From: Selaginella moellendorffii
Lineage: Eukaryota; Streptophyta; Lycopodiopsida; Selaginellales; Selaginellaceae
Reading direction: 5' to 3'
Length of the DNA stretch: 64,000 bases
Assembly (NCBI RefSeq): GCF_000143415.4
Contig: NW_003314272.1
Span: 836,096-900,095 of the forward strand
The translations under genes and the position numbers were made by a program. Shown here in pieces: positions 22,011 to 32,477 of this stretch; the first letter of the stretch is position 1; each line of letters starts with the position of its first letter. The notes under the pieces are model-generated. The model had not been told where the DNA came from and made no database searches. It worked only from the letters and a program-made list of their open reading frames with translations.

Positions 22011-23487
22011 ATGGACAAGGTCGCGGGATGGGTTGGAGGAAGCCTGGCGTCGGCATTCTTCGCGTCGCTGGAGCGATCGTCGTGCGTGACCTTGTCGACC
22101 ACGGACACGGACGACGAGGAGGATGTGCCGCTCGAGGTCCGGGTGGATACCGGGCACCAGAGCAGCGCGTCCTGCGCGGATCATCAGGGCTACAAGCTGG
22201 GGCTCGTCGGCCACGACAAGTTCGTGAGGAGCAATCCCATGTCCGATCGCTTCGGTGTTCTTGGCTTCCACCACGTCGAGTTTTGGTGTGGCGACGCCTC
22301 CAACACCTGGCGGCGATTCGCGTGGGGGCTGGGGATGCATCTGGTGGCCAAGTCGGATCACAGCACAGGGAATCACACGTACTGCAGCTACGTGATCAGC
22401 TCCCGTGAGCTCGTCTTCGCCTTCACTGCTCCTTACTCGTCCAAGAAGGCCGACCAGGAGCTCAGCCAGATGCCACACCCGGGCTTCTCATCGAGCGACG
22501 CACGGCGGTTCTTTTCCATGCACGGGCTGGCGGTGCGAGCGGTGGGGCTCCTGGTGGAGGATGCGGAGGAGGCTTTCCGGAAGAGTGTTCTTGGCGGAGC
22601 TCTGGCGGTGTTTCAGCCCCAGGAGCTCGCGGACGAGGCCACCGGTGCGAAGGCTGTGATATCAGAGGTGAAGCTGCTCGGGGACGTGGTGCTGAGATAC
22701 GTAAGCTTGAAGGGATTCTCGGGAGCTTTCTTGCCGAATTACACGCCGGTGGAGAGCCTCCCGCTCACTTCCGGGTTTGTGAGGCTCAGCTACGTTGCGG
22801 CGAATGTTTACAACCTTCTCGACACCGTCAACCACATTGTCAAGTTTACGGGATTCCACGAGGTGGCCGAGTATACGACGGACGACGTTGGGACCAAAGA
22901 CAGCGGCTTGAACACCATGGCTCTTGCGAGCAACAACGAGACGGTTGTTTTTTCGCTGAGTGAGCCGACTTACGGGACCAAGCGCCAGTCGCCCATTCAG
23001 ACTTACCTGGAGCAGAATGAAGGCTCAGGGATCCAGCGCTTGGCTCTTCAGTGCGACGACATTTTTGGGACTGTGAATGATATCCGTGATAGGATCGATG
23101 CTGGTGGCTTTGAGTTCTTGCCAGCTCCTGGTCCCGAGTATTATGATTCCATGCGCGGAAAGGTTGGCAGCGTTTTGACTGAAGAGCAGATACTTAAATG
23201 CCAAGAGCTCGGTATTTGGATCGACAAGGACGAGCACGGCATTCTCTTACAAATATTTACCAAGCCCGTAGGAGATAGGTACGTGTGTCGTATTTCCTTG
23301 GCACGACCTAAGTTGTTTTCTACGCAGGCCCACCCTGTTTCTAGAGATCATCCAGCGTTTTACTTCGATCGAAAGCCAGAGTTTTCAGGCGGACAAGTTC
23401 GATGTTGTTGGGAAGGATAACTTTTCGGCACTGTACCGATGCTTGGAAGAGTATGAGAAGACTCTGGATGCAACACGGCAGATTTAG
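22011..23487 (+). CDS. 4-hydroxyphenylpyruvate dioxygenase-like protein lacking both iron-binding histidines
   Basis: Genuine HPPD converts 4-hydroxyphenylpyruvate to homogentisate, the entry to plastoquinone and tocopherol synthesis, using Fe(II) held by two His and one Glu. This 475-residue protein has the full family layout: KFVRSNPMSDRF; an N-terminal VOC domain (GFHHVEFWCGDASNTWRRFA); the C-terminal VOC domain (FTGFHEVAEYTTDDVGTKDS, QTYLEQNEGSGIQRLALQCD, LLQIFTKPVGDRPTLFLEII); and a final helix (NFSALYRCLEEYEKTLDA). One 49-bp GT-AG intron (23279-23327) splits the Arg codon of GDR. The two iron His positions read RLSYVAANV and GIQRLAL, that is Tyr261 and Arg343. Glu429 is kept. The spacings of 82 and 86 residues equal those between H226, H308 and E394 of Arabidopsis HPPD. 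The C-terminal loop is also shorter and altered (KFDVVGKDNF for the usual GGFGKGNF). The frame is fully open. It is probably a pseudoenzyme or changed activity, not a working HPPD. The start at 22011 is preferred over 21873, which lies in leader-like sequence. Confidence 0.92.
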
Positions 23488-23939
23488 CAATGTAACTTAC
23501 TGGTTCGTCGACAAGCAGCAATGAGCTACTCAAGTAAACGCTGTGCATCCCCTTGGACGTTGGGTAGGATCGTTTGATTGGGAGGAGTATTTCAAACTTA
23601 AATGCGGGGGTGGCAGTTCAGCGCGAATGAGCAGATGCAAATATGTGTTACGAAATTGAATCAGATGGTAATGTGGGATGTGGGAAGAACAATCAGAAAA
23701 AAAGAAAAGAAAAGAAGGAAAGTCCTCTACGGAACTACGCAAGAAGAGAACTCAAGGACTGTGCGGGGGAAACTCATCTCGTACATTTAGCCATTTTTCT
23801 TCTTCATTCATCGGCGATGACTTGAAACGTTGGAGAACGAGTATCAACACGATAGTAGCTACTGCGCGACAAAAAAATTCACGAATAATTTGGAACTTGA
23901 GCAGCGGCAGGCTGGGACGTAAAACCAATCGGTTTTCGT
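23488..23939. other. Convergent 3' region between HPPD-like and GIR1-like genes
   Basis: Holds the two 3' untranslated regions of convergent genes. No further gene is supported. Confidence 0.5.
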
Positions 23940-24736
23940 TCATGCTTTGATCTTCTTGGGAGCTGCTTGGTTGTCCAAGACGACGTAGCTTCCACACCTG
24001 GGACAGTGTGGATTCTTCGGGGACAGCATGACGTACATGAGGCAGCTCTTGCATCCGGTCACTATAATTCCAGACGAGGAGCAGTCGTCGCAAGAAGAGG
24101 TCCGTTTGTGGTCCAAGTTGGTCCCCTCGGCGGCCAGTTTTGATGAAGAAGAAACAGCTGCTAGATTGCGTGGAGAAGTCGGCTTGCATCCTAAATTCAG
24201 TTCCAGGTCCAGGTGCTCTTCCAAGGTGGAAGTCGGGCTGTTGTTTTTCGCGTGGTGAGCTTTGACGGAGGTGGCTCGGCTGCTGTTGCTCTGGAGGAGA
24301 TCGAGGCAGAGAGACGAGCTCCGATTCAACGAGCCGGACTGTAGGAGCCGGGGATCGTCAATGGTGCTCAAACCGGTGCTACAGTTGACGAAAGTTATGG
24401 AGCCAGACTGCGGCAAGAGAAGAACTTTCAGCCAAGAGAAAGGAAGAGGAATGGACAGCAATGAGTTCTTGGTACCTTCAAGTCGAGGCGCTTCTCCCAT
24501 CCGGTTGGAAGCGGTGGCTCTTTTTCGTGATCCAGATGGACAGTCTCCGAGGATTGGCACGGACGGATTGCTGGCGGAAGCGGTCCCGAGCTGTCGACCG
24601 GCTTTCCCATCATCAGGCTGAGGATCTTCTGGGGGTCCTCGCTCCAGGCGTGTGGCTCCTTGGCACTTGTCGTCTTGATCGAGCTTGTGCACAATTCAGC
24701 AGCCTGCCAGCCCAGCTCCATTGTTGCAACTGTCAT
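23940..24736 (-). CDS. GIR1-like EAR-motif transcriptional repressor with zinc ribbon
   Basis: A 242-residue protein in two exons (24476-24736 and 23940-24407, with a 68-bp intron in phase 0). Exon 1 ends in LPTGWEKRLDLK and exon 2 starts SGSITFVNC, rebuilding the WW-like module typical of the family. Further on there is an EAR motif (LDLELNL), which in plants recruits TOPLESS-type co-repressors. The C-terminus is a four-cysteine ribbon, CKSCLMYVMLSPKNPHCPRC, as in GL2-interacting repressors (GIR1/GIR2) that act on root-hair and epidermal genes. The middle is Ser-rich and probably disordered. Likely nuclear. The start MTVATME at 24736 is the first in-frame Met. The family match is clear; the specific partner and process are inferred. 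Confidence 0.82.
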
Positions 24737-24789
24737 CCGGAAGTGGAAGAATACGAGGCGAAGAGGTGGAAGGAAAGATGGGATAGGAC

Positions 24790-24829
24790 GAAGAAGAAGA
24801 AGAAGAAGAAGAAGAGCAGCAGCAGCAGC
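24790..24829. repeat. GAA/GCA microsatellite
   Basis: Seven to eight GAA units followed by AGC units. It lies in the 5' leader or promoter of the GIR1-like gene (CTT/GCT on the transcribed strand). Confidence 0.85.
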
Positions 24830-25100
24830 TATAGATGGCTAGATAGAGTGGAGGAAACGGGGGAGAAGGGAAGAGCACAGGGAAAGGAAGATTAGTATAG
24901 AACGAGAACGTGAGGGACGTGCTTTGAATAGCAGCGGAGAAGCGTAAAGGATGCCAAGACTCTCCCATGAGCTGCATACAATGATAAGTAGGCGGGCGAG
25001 CTCTTTGTCCGGCCAGCCAGCCAGTATTTCTCTTCAGAAAGGTGGGGTCTGCAGCCCGTGCTTTGCATTAAATGCAGGTATCTTTAAGCAGCACTTCTCA

Positions 25101-25306
25101 GCAAGTAAGTATGCGATCTCTCCCCTCATTTTCTCCTTGCTTTCCGTTTTTTGCTAGTTGGCTTTCCTGGCTGCTGGTGGTGGTGGTGATTGACTAAGCA
25201 AGCAAGTAAGTATGCGATCTCTCCCCTCATTTTCTCCTTGCTTTCCGTTTTTTGCTAGTTGGCTTTCCTGGCTGGTGGTGGTGGTGGTGATTGACTAAGC
25301 AAGCAA
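25101..25306. repeat. 101-bp tandem duplication
   Basis: Two near-identical adjacent units of 101 bp starting at 25101 and 25202 (gcaagtaagtatgcgatctc). They differ only in the length of the ctggtggtgg run. Each unit carries a strong donor-like CAAGTAAGTATG. Recent origin is likely. Confidence 0.9.
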
Positions 25307-28146
25307 GCATTCATGCTGGCATTTGCATTTGCATTGGCAGTGATTACATGCTCTTTGTTGAGATCTCGCCGATTTCAATCCCATCATATACTGAAGTCCA
25401 AAAATCTCTTTAACCACCCGAAACAGGGAAGACGAGGGTGGGGGGGCCTCTCAAGTGGTGAAGTAGCTTGCATCAAGCCAAATCCACCTGACGCTCAGCG
25501 GCAGCAACAGCATGAACGAGGTGAATTATGGAGAGGGTGTGTGGTCCAACAAAGGAAAGCAGCAATGACGGAAAGAAAAGTGAGCGACTTTATCAGGCGT
25601 GCATTAAACGTAAGTAGTAGCCAATGCTGGTAAGTATATATTCGGGTTTTCTTTCCTTTATCTTCGTGTTGTTTCCTCCTCCTTGCTTGATTCCGCTTCC
25701 GTTTTTGTTTTCGTTATGGTTTGAGTTTAGCTGCATTAAGTTAGTCTAGATGCTGGTTCCTGAGAGTGCGGGTGGGATTTACAGGTGGTTCAGAGGAAGC
25801 ACTGTTTCCCATGCCATCTATCAATTAATGCTCTCTGACAAGTACATTCATTGCTTTCCAGGTCGCCACCACATTTTCTTTGGTCAGCAGAAGGCGATCA
25901 CAGCAACAAGCAGGAGAGAATTCGTAACGCAAAGCAGCTTTCGTTCCTCCTAATCGGTATGTTAAAAGCGGAGAGGGTGCTCCTGGCCTGGCTGCTTTAA
26001 GCTCGTTGAGGTATCACAATTCCTGGAACTATCTTTTGTTATGATCTCTCCCTTGTCCCTTTTTTTTATTCTTTCCCCTCCTCGACTTTTAGGCTTTTGA
26101 GCTTCTTTCTTTATTGCTTTAGCCTTTGGGTTTGATCGTGATGCCTTCACATTCTCAGCAGAATTCAATGCGTCGCGCTAACAAATTTGCTTTTTGCTAC
26201 ATTGCAGCCAGGCATCAAGTTGGGGGACGGGTACTTTGACATTACCTGGCATTTTTCCCGTCTATCGTTTTCCCGCTTGTGCTTGCTGGTTGGAAGCCTG
26301 TAAGTTAAGACATATCCAGTTACAGTTACCTAACTATTTCAGCAGGGACACCACCAGCGGACTCGCACTATTTGGCCAGTGCATATCACTGGAAACGTTT
26401 GTTTGGAAGCATCCGCTTTTGTCAAGCTTCACGCTTAGACATTTGTTTACCCGCCTGCCAGGAGAGCAACAAGACTTTCGGGTGTCCTCCGAGGACATAC
26501 AAGCTTGGACTTTCGGAGGTTATTTTATTCTGTTGAGATCATTATCACTGGCATTATCTCGTTGGAGTTGACCGGGTGAGTACGCTTCCCATGTTTTTTC
26601 TTTGTTTGATTCGTTTTCTCTTTCTCAAGCTTCCTAAGTGATTTCCTGGTTGGTTTGGTGTTTCAGACTTTGGGCGGTGGTGAATTACACCGTCCAGCTC
26701 TTAAGGCACATCCCAGAATCTATAATGGCTGCTGCAGTCTATTTCCTTCAGAGCACACATGCTGAAAAAAAGTACCTAGTGTCGCTCTCGGGATGCATAC
26801 ACCATGCAGCAGCAGTTCATTACTATCTACTAGCGACGATGTACAATGCTTCAATGGTTCGATTGAAAGCTTGGTAGGCCTTCAATGGTTCTGTCTGGCG
26901 TTCGTTCCTCTCTCCTCAATGCAGGTGTAAATTTCTTCAGAGCGGCCATGAAAGTTTTCAGGCCATGGAGAGCTTTCAGCCATCGTCACAAATGCGAGGT
27001 TGCGTTTCTCTCTTTTATTTGCAATTGTTTCTTGCTGATACTTTATTGTTTCTTCCTTTGTTTTCTTTCTGCTTGAATTGATGCTGACAGATGAACGCTA
27101 TGATCGAGCAATGGTTGGTAGGACATTTCTCATGGAAGTTGCAGTGGTAAAGTAAGTTGTGCTTTGATCTCCTCATGAACTTTGTAGTATTTTTTCTTCT
27201 TTTTCAGGTACGCTGATGCTTTGAGCTGCAAATTGCTCATTGTGTCGGCGTGAAATCAACATCCCACAGGTAAAAAAACGAGCAATTTCCTTCCAAGCTA
27301 TTTGCTTTTGTGGCCGAGGTAAACTATTAGATTTGTTTCCTCATCCTTGAATGTTGACAGGGAGATGCATTCAAGGAAGGTGTTGGCACAGCAGTTATTG
27401 AAAACGTTGAGCAATTCTGTCTGGTGTCTCTATTTGGGATCTTATCCTGTGTCTCTTCTCGCCAGAAGATATATCTCATGAACGGTGTGATGCTTCAATC
27501 AGGTTGGTTCTTCCTTTTTTTCCTTGATATTAATTCGTTTTAGAAACATTTTGTTTGTGCATCGGTAGTGTTGCTGGCTGTTGGCATTCTAGCCAGTGAA
27601 TGCATCCTAGCTGTGTACTGCACTGGTGCGTGGCTGCTACTTGGAAATCTAGGATCATGGATTTCTGTCCATATTTTTCTCTTCGCCGACTTCTGAAACG
27701 AAGACCGACTTTTTGAGTATGTTGAGTATGTCATCGACAACTGTTCTCAATATCACAGCACCGGGAAAAGCTACAAACGATAAAACAAAGGTTTTCTGTC
27801 AATGTTTTCGTGGTTGGATACTGATTTCTTCCTTGGAACAAGACTCAAAGGATCACGAAGGAGCAGACAATGAATCTTTTATCCAGTCGAATCAAGTAAG
27901 AGCATTTAAGTTTGTGGATGTTCTCAAGCTCAATCCCGTAGCTTACAGACAGAGCTAGAGGTCATCGGACTTGAATGGTGCAAGCTTGTTACCAATAAAT
28001 GCCCCGAACCCCTGCTCCTGTTCTGGCGATATACGAACCAAGTGAGATCAGATCTTTTCTCTTTCCTTTCTTTATGTAACAGGCTCACACACACTATTCA
28101 CACAGAGCTGTCTATCCACAAGAAGATCGTGATCTTCGCTTTACTA
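25307..28146. other. Possible spliced non-coding or unrecognised transcript
   Basis: About 2.8 kb on the plus strand with a series of intron-like segments: donor-type gtaagt/gtgagt sites (for example 25612 and 26576) followed by T-rich tracts and cag acceptors (for example 26665, 27358). Exon-like islands between them are GC-richer, but the frames do not join into a protein I recognise. Candidate exons are about 25525-25611, 25787-25860 and 27361-27500. It could be a non-coding RNA gene or a decayed gene. Confidence 0.3.
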
Positions 28147-28470
28147 CTAAGTGGAGCGAGCTCGCTTGAGGCCTTGCTCCGCTGGATAAGTTCCGGTAGC
28201 GGCAGTGACTTGCGAAGGGAGATTGCTGAAGCTGCGAATAAAAGAGGTGGGGAGGCCGGCGTAGAGCTCCACCACTCTCTTGATGTTGTAGTTGAGCTCC
28301 TTAATGAGCATCACATTTCGGGAGAGGCTCTCTGGGATCTGGGACTCCTGGTTGACGTTGATCTCCTTGATGAGCAGCCGGTTGTGGTCCAGTAGGAACT
28401 GGACCTGGTGGAAGGTTCTCTGGAACACACCCCATGCCTTGCCTTCTGCTCCACCCAAGCTGGACTCCAT
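28147..28470 (-). CDS. ELF4-like (EARLY FLOWERING 4) clock protein
   Basis: A 107-residue protein with the ELF4 domain: VFQRTFHQVQFLLDHNRLLI, then EINVNQESQIPESLSRNV and LIKELNYNIKRVVELYAGLP, ending the helix with TSFIRSF. In Arabidopsis ELF4 is a small helical protein that joins ELF3 and LUX in the evening complex, which represses clock genes at dusk in the nucleus. Length and single-exon coding match the family. The 5' leader contains a 66-bp intron (28484-28549; donor CAAG/gtggg, acceptor ttacag), placing the start just inside the second exon (gatATGGAG). ELF4 and its ELF4-like relatives cannot be told apart from this alone. Confidence 0.9.
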   Translation of the reverse strand: MESSLGGAEGKAWGVFQRTFHQVQFLLDHNRLLIKEINVNQESQIPESLSRNVMLIKELNYNIKRVVELYAGLPTSFIRSFSNLPSQVTAATGTYPAEQGLKRARST

Positions 28471-28483
28471 ATCTCCTCAAATC

Positions 28484-28549
28484 CTGTAACAAATACTTCC
28501 AGCTTGTAAGCGGCCAGAAGAACAGAACTTGGGAATGAAAGCAACCCAC
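28484..28549 (-). other. 5'-UTR intron of the ELF4-like gene
   Basis: A GT-AG intron with good consensus on the minus strand directly upstream of the start codon (13 nt of leader remain downstream). 28550-28919 contains the remaining leader/promoter of the ELF4-like gene and the 3' side of the AAE3-like gene. No other gene is seen there. Confidence 0.55.
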
Positions 28550-28919
28550 CTTGACAGTGTTCTTGGTTTCTCTCCTGGATGGAAGACACCGAGGCTCGAA
28601 GCAATGGGTTTTCTTCTGCGAGGAAAAACCTTTGTGAGCTCTGTCACTTTCTCGCTTGCCTGCTTTTATTCTTCGTTGCAAATCCGAATGTAAATCCTAG
28701 ACAGCCCAAACGCATGAGCATTTTCGTCTGAGTGACGAGAATAAAGTGGAAAAGCGACAACGTATGGGCACACCTTTCTATGCCCAGTTCTTGGCTCTGC
28801 AAAAGCCAGTTTTATTAGCACGCACTGGGAAAGGAAAATAGTGGCACGAAACATGGACGCCTGGACGAGGATGTTTTTTTACCGGTGCGTCGTGTGCTGG
28901 CGGTGGCTTTCGTCTTTGC

Positions 28920-30690
28920 TTACGAGCCTTTCTTGCCAGATAGGAAGTGCTCCGCCACGATCCGTCTCTGGATCTTCCCCGTCGCGGTTCTCGGCAGCTC
29001 GTCCGCGAAGAACGTCCGGCGTGGGAGCTTGAACTGCGCCAGGTTCTTTTTGCAGAAGGCAAGGATGTCTTGCTCGGTGGCGGACTCGCCTTTGTGTAAA
29101 ACAACGGCCGCGTTCACCTGGAAAAGGAGGTCGTTTAATGAAACACTGCTTCTCAGGAGAAACGCTCTCACCACTTCTCCGTATTTTTCATCAGGCGCTG
29201 CAAATGCCACGGCTTCTGATACTGCCGGATGAGCGAGCAAGACGGCATCCACCTCGAGGGGCGAAATCTTTTCGCCTGCACAAAAGCTTTAGAGATGAAA
29301 AAAGAAAAGAACAAGGATCACACAAAGACGCACCTCCCTGATTGATGAGCTCTTTAATTCTCCCGGTTAAAGTTACGTAGCCATCCTCGTCGAGAAAGCC
29401 TCTATCTCCAGTATGAAACCAGCCGAAAGCGAAAGCCGTCTTGTTAGCCTCGGGATTGTCCTTGTACCCCGTGGTCACATTCGGGCCGCGGATGCAAACC
29501 TCTCCCTGCTTCGTCTTCTCCTGCTTCTCGCCATTGTCATCCAGAATAGCCAGCTCTATCCCCGTTGGCTTGCCTACAGTCCCCGGCTTGTGAGGCCCGT
29601 GAGAAGGTAAAGGATTGGACGTCATCTGGTGGCTCGCCTCCGTCATCGCATACGCCTCCAAAACCGGAGCCGAGAAGGCCTCTTCCAAGTTCGCAAGCAC
29701 CGCCGGCGCCAGCGACGCGCTACAGCTCCGGATGAATCTCAGCTCCGGATACTCCGCCTCCGGATTGCTCCTGTGACGAGCCAGCAAAATCTGATGGACC
29801 GTTGGCACCGCCGAGTACCACGTAGCTCCATACTCCTTCACGTCCTTCCAAAAGGTGGCGGCCGAGAAGCGTCCAGCGGCTGGGAGAATGGCTGTCCCAC
29901 CCGATGCCAGCGTCGAGAGCAAGCTACACATGAGGCCGTGGACGTGGAAGAGCGGCAGCACCACCACCGTCTTGTCCGTCACCGAGAGCTCGTAAGTTCC
30001 CACGATATTCTTCACGGAGGAGGCGAGGTTGAACTGGGTGAGTGGCACCCCCTTGGGTCTGCTCGTAGTCCCGGAGGTGTGGAGGAAGAGGGCCACATCG
30101 CTTCCAACCGGATGTGGGAGATCCAGATCTTCCTTCTCGGAGTTTAGCTCGAGCCTGTTCTTGGGGGTGACTTCCACGATCAGAAGGCCCGTCTCTTCCT
30201 CTTTCCCCCAGTGGATTCCTGCCACTGGCAAGCCGAGCTGGTCGGCAGCCTCCTCGGCGCTCTTGTTTCCTTCCAGCCCTGGGATTAGCAGCAGCGACGA
30301 TCCAGCATCTTGCATAGAGAATCGAAACTCCTCCGGTGTGTAGGCCGAGTTCAAGGGAGCTGCGACGCAGCGGAGCTTGGCCACGGCCAAGAACACCACG
30401 ACGAACTGCCAGAGAAAAAGAAAATGCGAAATTTCGACACAGGATTGGCCCTATCCTCACGCGCTTACCTCGATCGTGTTGGGGAATGCGAGCGAGACGA
30501 GGTCGCCAGGATTCAATCCGGTGCGCTTGAGCTTGGACGCCGTGCGGAGAATCGCTGCCTGGAGCTCGGCGTGCGTGAGGCGCGGGCCGCCGGAGGCGAT
30601 CAATGCATCGCTGTCCGGCTCCAGTGAGGCGCCGTCGACGAGGAGTTCGATCAGCGTGAGATTTCCATCCGAGGGAGTTGTGGCGGCCAT
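28920..30690 (-). CDS. AAE3: Oxalate-CoA ligase (AAE3-like acyl-activating enzyme)
   Basis: A 531-residue adenylate-forming enzyme in four exons: 30469-30690, 29334-30405, 29172-29275 and 28920-29117. Introns are 50-65 bp, all GT-AG, and all phases join. AAE3 activates oxalate with CoA and ATP, the first step of a route that degrades oxalate to CO2. Motifs: the ATP-binding loop FLHTSGTTSRPKGVPLT, LPLFHVHGLMCSLLSTL, YAMTEASHQMTSNPLP, GWFHTGDRGFLDEDGYV, GRIKELINQGGEKISPLEVD and the C-terminal Lys motif TATGKIQRR. It ends SGKKGS without a peroxisomal SKL-type signal, so it is probably cytosolic. The start MAATTPSDG at 30690 matches the family; an in-frame upstream Met (30780) gives a non-conserved extension. 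The match to AAE3 rather than general 4CL-like ligases is strong but made by eye. Confidence 0.88.
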
Positions 30691-30860
30691 TGCTAGATCG
30701 AAGAGACGAACACTACACGTGTCACGCAAGAACCTATGTTCTAAAAGGGTGAAAAGTAAATAAACCCTATGTGACGGCATATACCATGAATATGACAGAA
30801 TATACTACAACAGCGATTTTAGGGTTCTATAGATTTAAAAATTTGAATGATACTTTTTAG

Positions 30861-32474
30861 ATGCTCGATCGCCATGCGTGCTTGGACCTCGTAGATCCTC
30901 CCAATTCTTCCTTGCATGGTCTCCACCCGCGCATCGATCCATCCAATCGATCTCGCCCTGACGCCTTCGCGGGCAACAAGCTCATCCAGATGCACGGCAA
31001 GCGCGGCAGCGTCGAGGAGGCGCGCCGCGTCTTCGATTCGATCCAATCCAAGGATGATTACTCCTGGGCGATGATGATTCACGCCTACGCGCGCAACGCC
31101 CGCATGGATCACGCGCAGCAGCTCTTCGACGCGATGCCGCGGCGCAACCTCGTGTCCTGGACCGCGATGCTCAGCGGCTATGCCCGGATCGGTCATCTCG
31201 AGCGCGCCAAGGGATTCTTCGATTCCATGCCGGAGCACGGCCTCCACTCCTGGACGGCGATGCTCACAGCCTACGCGATCCACAGCCAGCTCCTCGCGGC
31301 CGCCAAGATCTTCGCGGCCATGGAGGAGCGCGATCGGGTCTCGTGCACGGCAATGCTCTCGGCGTACGCCAAGAACGGACGCCTCCGCGAGGCGAAGAAG
31401 ATCTTCGACGCGATGCCCGAGTGGGATCTGGTGACGCGCGACGCGATGCTCGCGGCATTTGCCGACGCTGGGCAACTGGATCGCGCAGAAATTCTGTTCG
31501 AATCCATGGAGGAGGCCGATCTTGTGGCCTGGACGTCGATTCTCACTGCGGCAGGAGCCACGGGGCGCGTCGCTAGCGTCAAGAAGATCTTCGATCAAAT
31601 GCCCGAGAGCGATCTTATCTCTTGGACCGTGATGCTCGATGCATTTGCCCAGAACGGGCATTTGGAGGAGGCCAAGCTCTTCTTTGATAGAATGCCCGAG
31701 CACACGATCTTCGCGTGGACGACAATGCTCAACGCGCTCGCCCAGCATAGATACCTCGACGAGGCAAAGCTTCTCTTCGATCGAATGCCACACAGAGATC
31801 GCTTCGCCACGACCTCGATGCTCGTCGCGTATGCCCACAACGGGCATCTGTGCGAGGCGCGCGAGATATTCGATTCCATCCACGGCAAATCGCTCGTCCC
31901 GGAGACGGCGATGGTGTCCGCCTACGCGCGCGCCGGCAAGCTCCGCCTCGCCGAGCGCCTCTTCGATCAGATGCAAGAGCGCAGCATCGTCTCCTGGAAC
32001 GCGATGCTCGCGGGCTACTCCCACAATGGCCGCTCCATCGCCCTCTTCGCGGCGATGAATCTCACGGAGTTCCCAGACGAGATGTCGCTGTGCTGCGCGC
32101 TGCTGGGTTGCGCCCACCTCGGAGATCTCCATCGCGGTTGGGAGTTCTTCGTGGCTATGGCAATGGATTTTGTTCTAGCGCCGCGCAAGGAGCACTACTG
32201 CTGTATGGTGAGCCTCCTGGGGCGCGCCGGGCATCTCGCCCACGCCGAGGAGCTCCTCCACTCCATGCCCTTTGTGCCCGAGGCGCTGGATTGGACGTGT
32301 TTTCTCAGCGCTTGCCACGCCCACCGCGACGCCGAGCTCGGGGCTAAAGCCGCCAAGCTCGTGATTGACATGGATCCACACCATGGCGCTGCCTACGTGC
32401 TCCTTACCAACACGCATCGATCGAGGGCGCTTAGAGGGCGATTGGATTCTTGTTCGATCGATCAGGTGGATTGA
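30861..32474 (+). CDS. Pentatricopeptide repeat protein, E-class, no DYW domain
   Basis: An intronless 537-residue protein. From residue ~40 it is a run of at least ten back-to-back motifs with a regular 31-residue period: x-SWTAMLSAYAxxGxLxxAKxxFDxMPExxL. The conserved Ser/Trp-Thr-Ala-Met start of each recurs as SWTAMLSGYARIGHLERAK, SCTAMLSAYAKNGRLREAK, AWTTMLNALAQHRYLDEAK and so on. The end shows the L2/S2/E1-like segment (HYCCMVSLLGRAGHLAHAEE, then PEALDWTCFLSACHAH and GAAYVLLTNTH) and stops without E2 or DYW. Such proteins bind organellar RNA and act in C-to-U editing with a DYW partner; the organelle and target are unknown. No clear transit peptide can be judged by eye. Tandem to a related gene 4 bp downstream. 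Confidence 0.88.
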   Translation: MLDRHACLDLVDPPNSSLHGLHPRIDPSNRSRPDAFAGNKLIQMHGKRGSVEEARRVFDSIQSKDDYSWAMMIHAYARNARMDHAQQLFDAMPRRNLVSWTAMLSGYARIGHLERAKGFFDSMPEHGLHSWTAMLTAYAIHSQLLAAAKIFAAMEERDRVSCTAMLSAYAKNGRLREAKKIFDAMPEWDLVTRDAMLAAFADAGQLDRAEILFESMEEADLVAWTSILTAAGATGRVASVKKIFDQMPESDLISWTVMLDAFAQNGHLEEAKLFFDRMPEHTIFAWTTMLNALAQHRYLDEAKLLFDRMPHRDRFATTSMLVAYAHNGHLCEAREIFDSIHGKSLVPETAMVSAYARAGKLRLAERLFDQMQERSIVSWNAMLAGYSHNGRSIALFAAMNLTEFPDEMSLCCALLGCAHLGDLHRGWEFFVAMAMDFVLAPRKEHYCCMVSLLGRAGHLAHAEELLHSMPFVPEALDWTCFLSACHAHRDAELGAKAAKLVIDMDPHHGAAYVLLTNTHRSRALRGRLDSCSIDQVD

Positions 32475-32477
32475 GAA

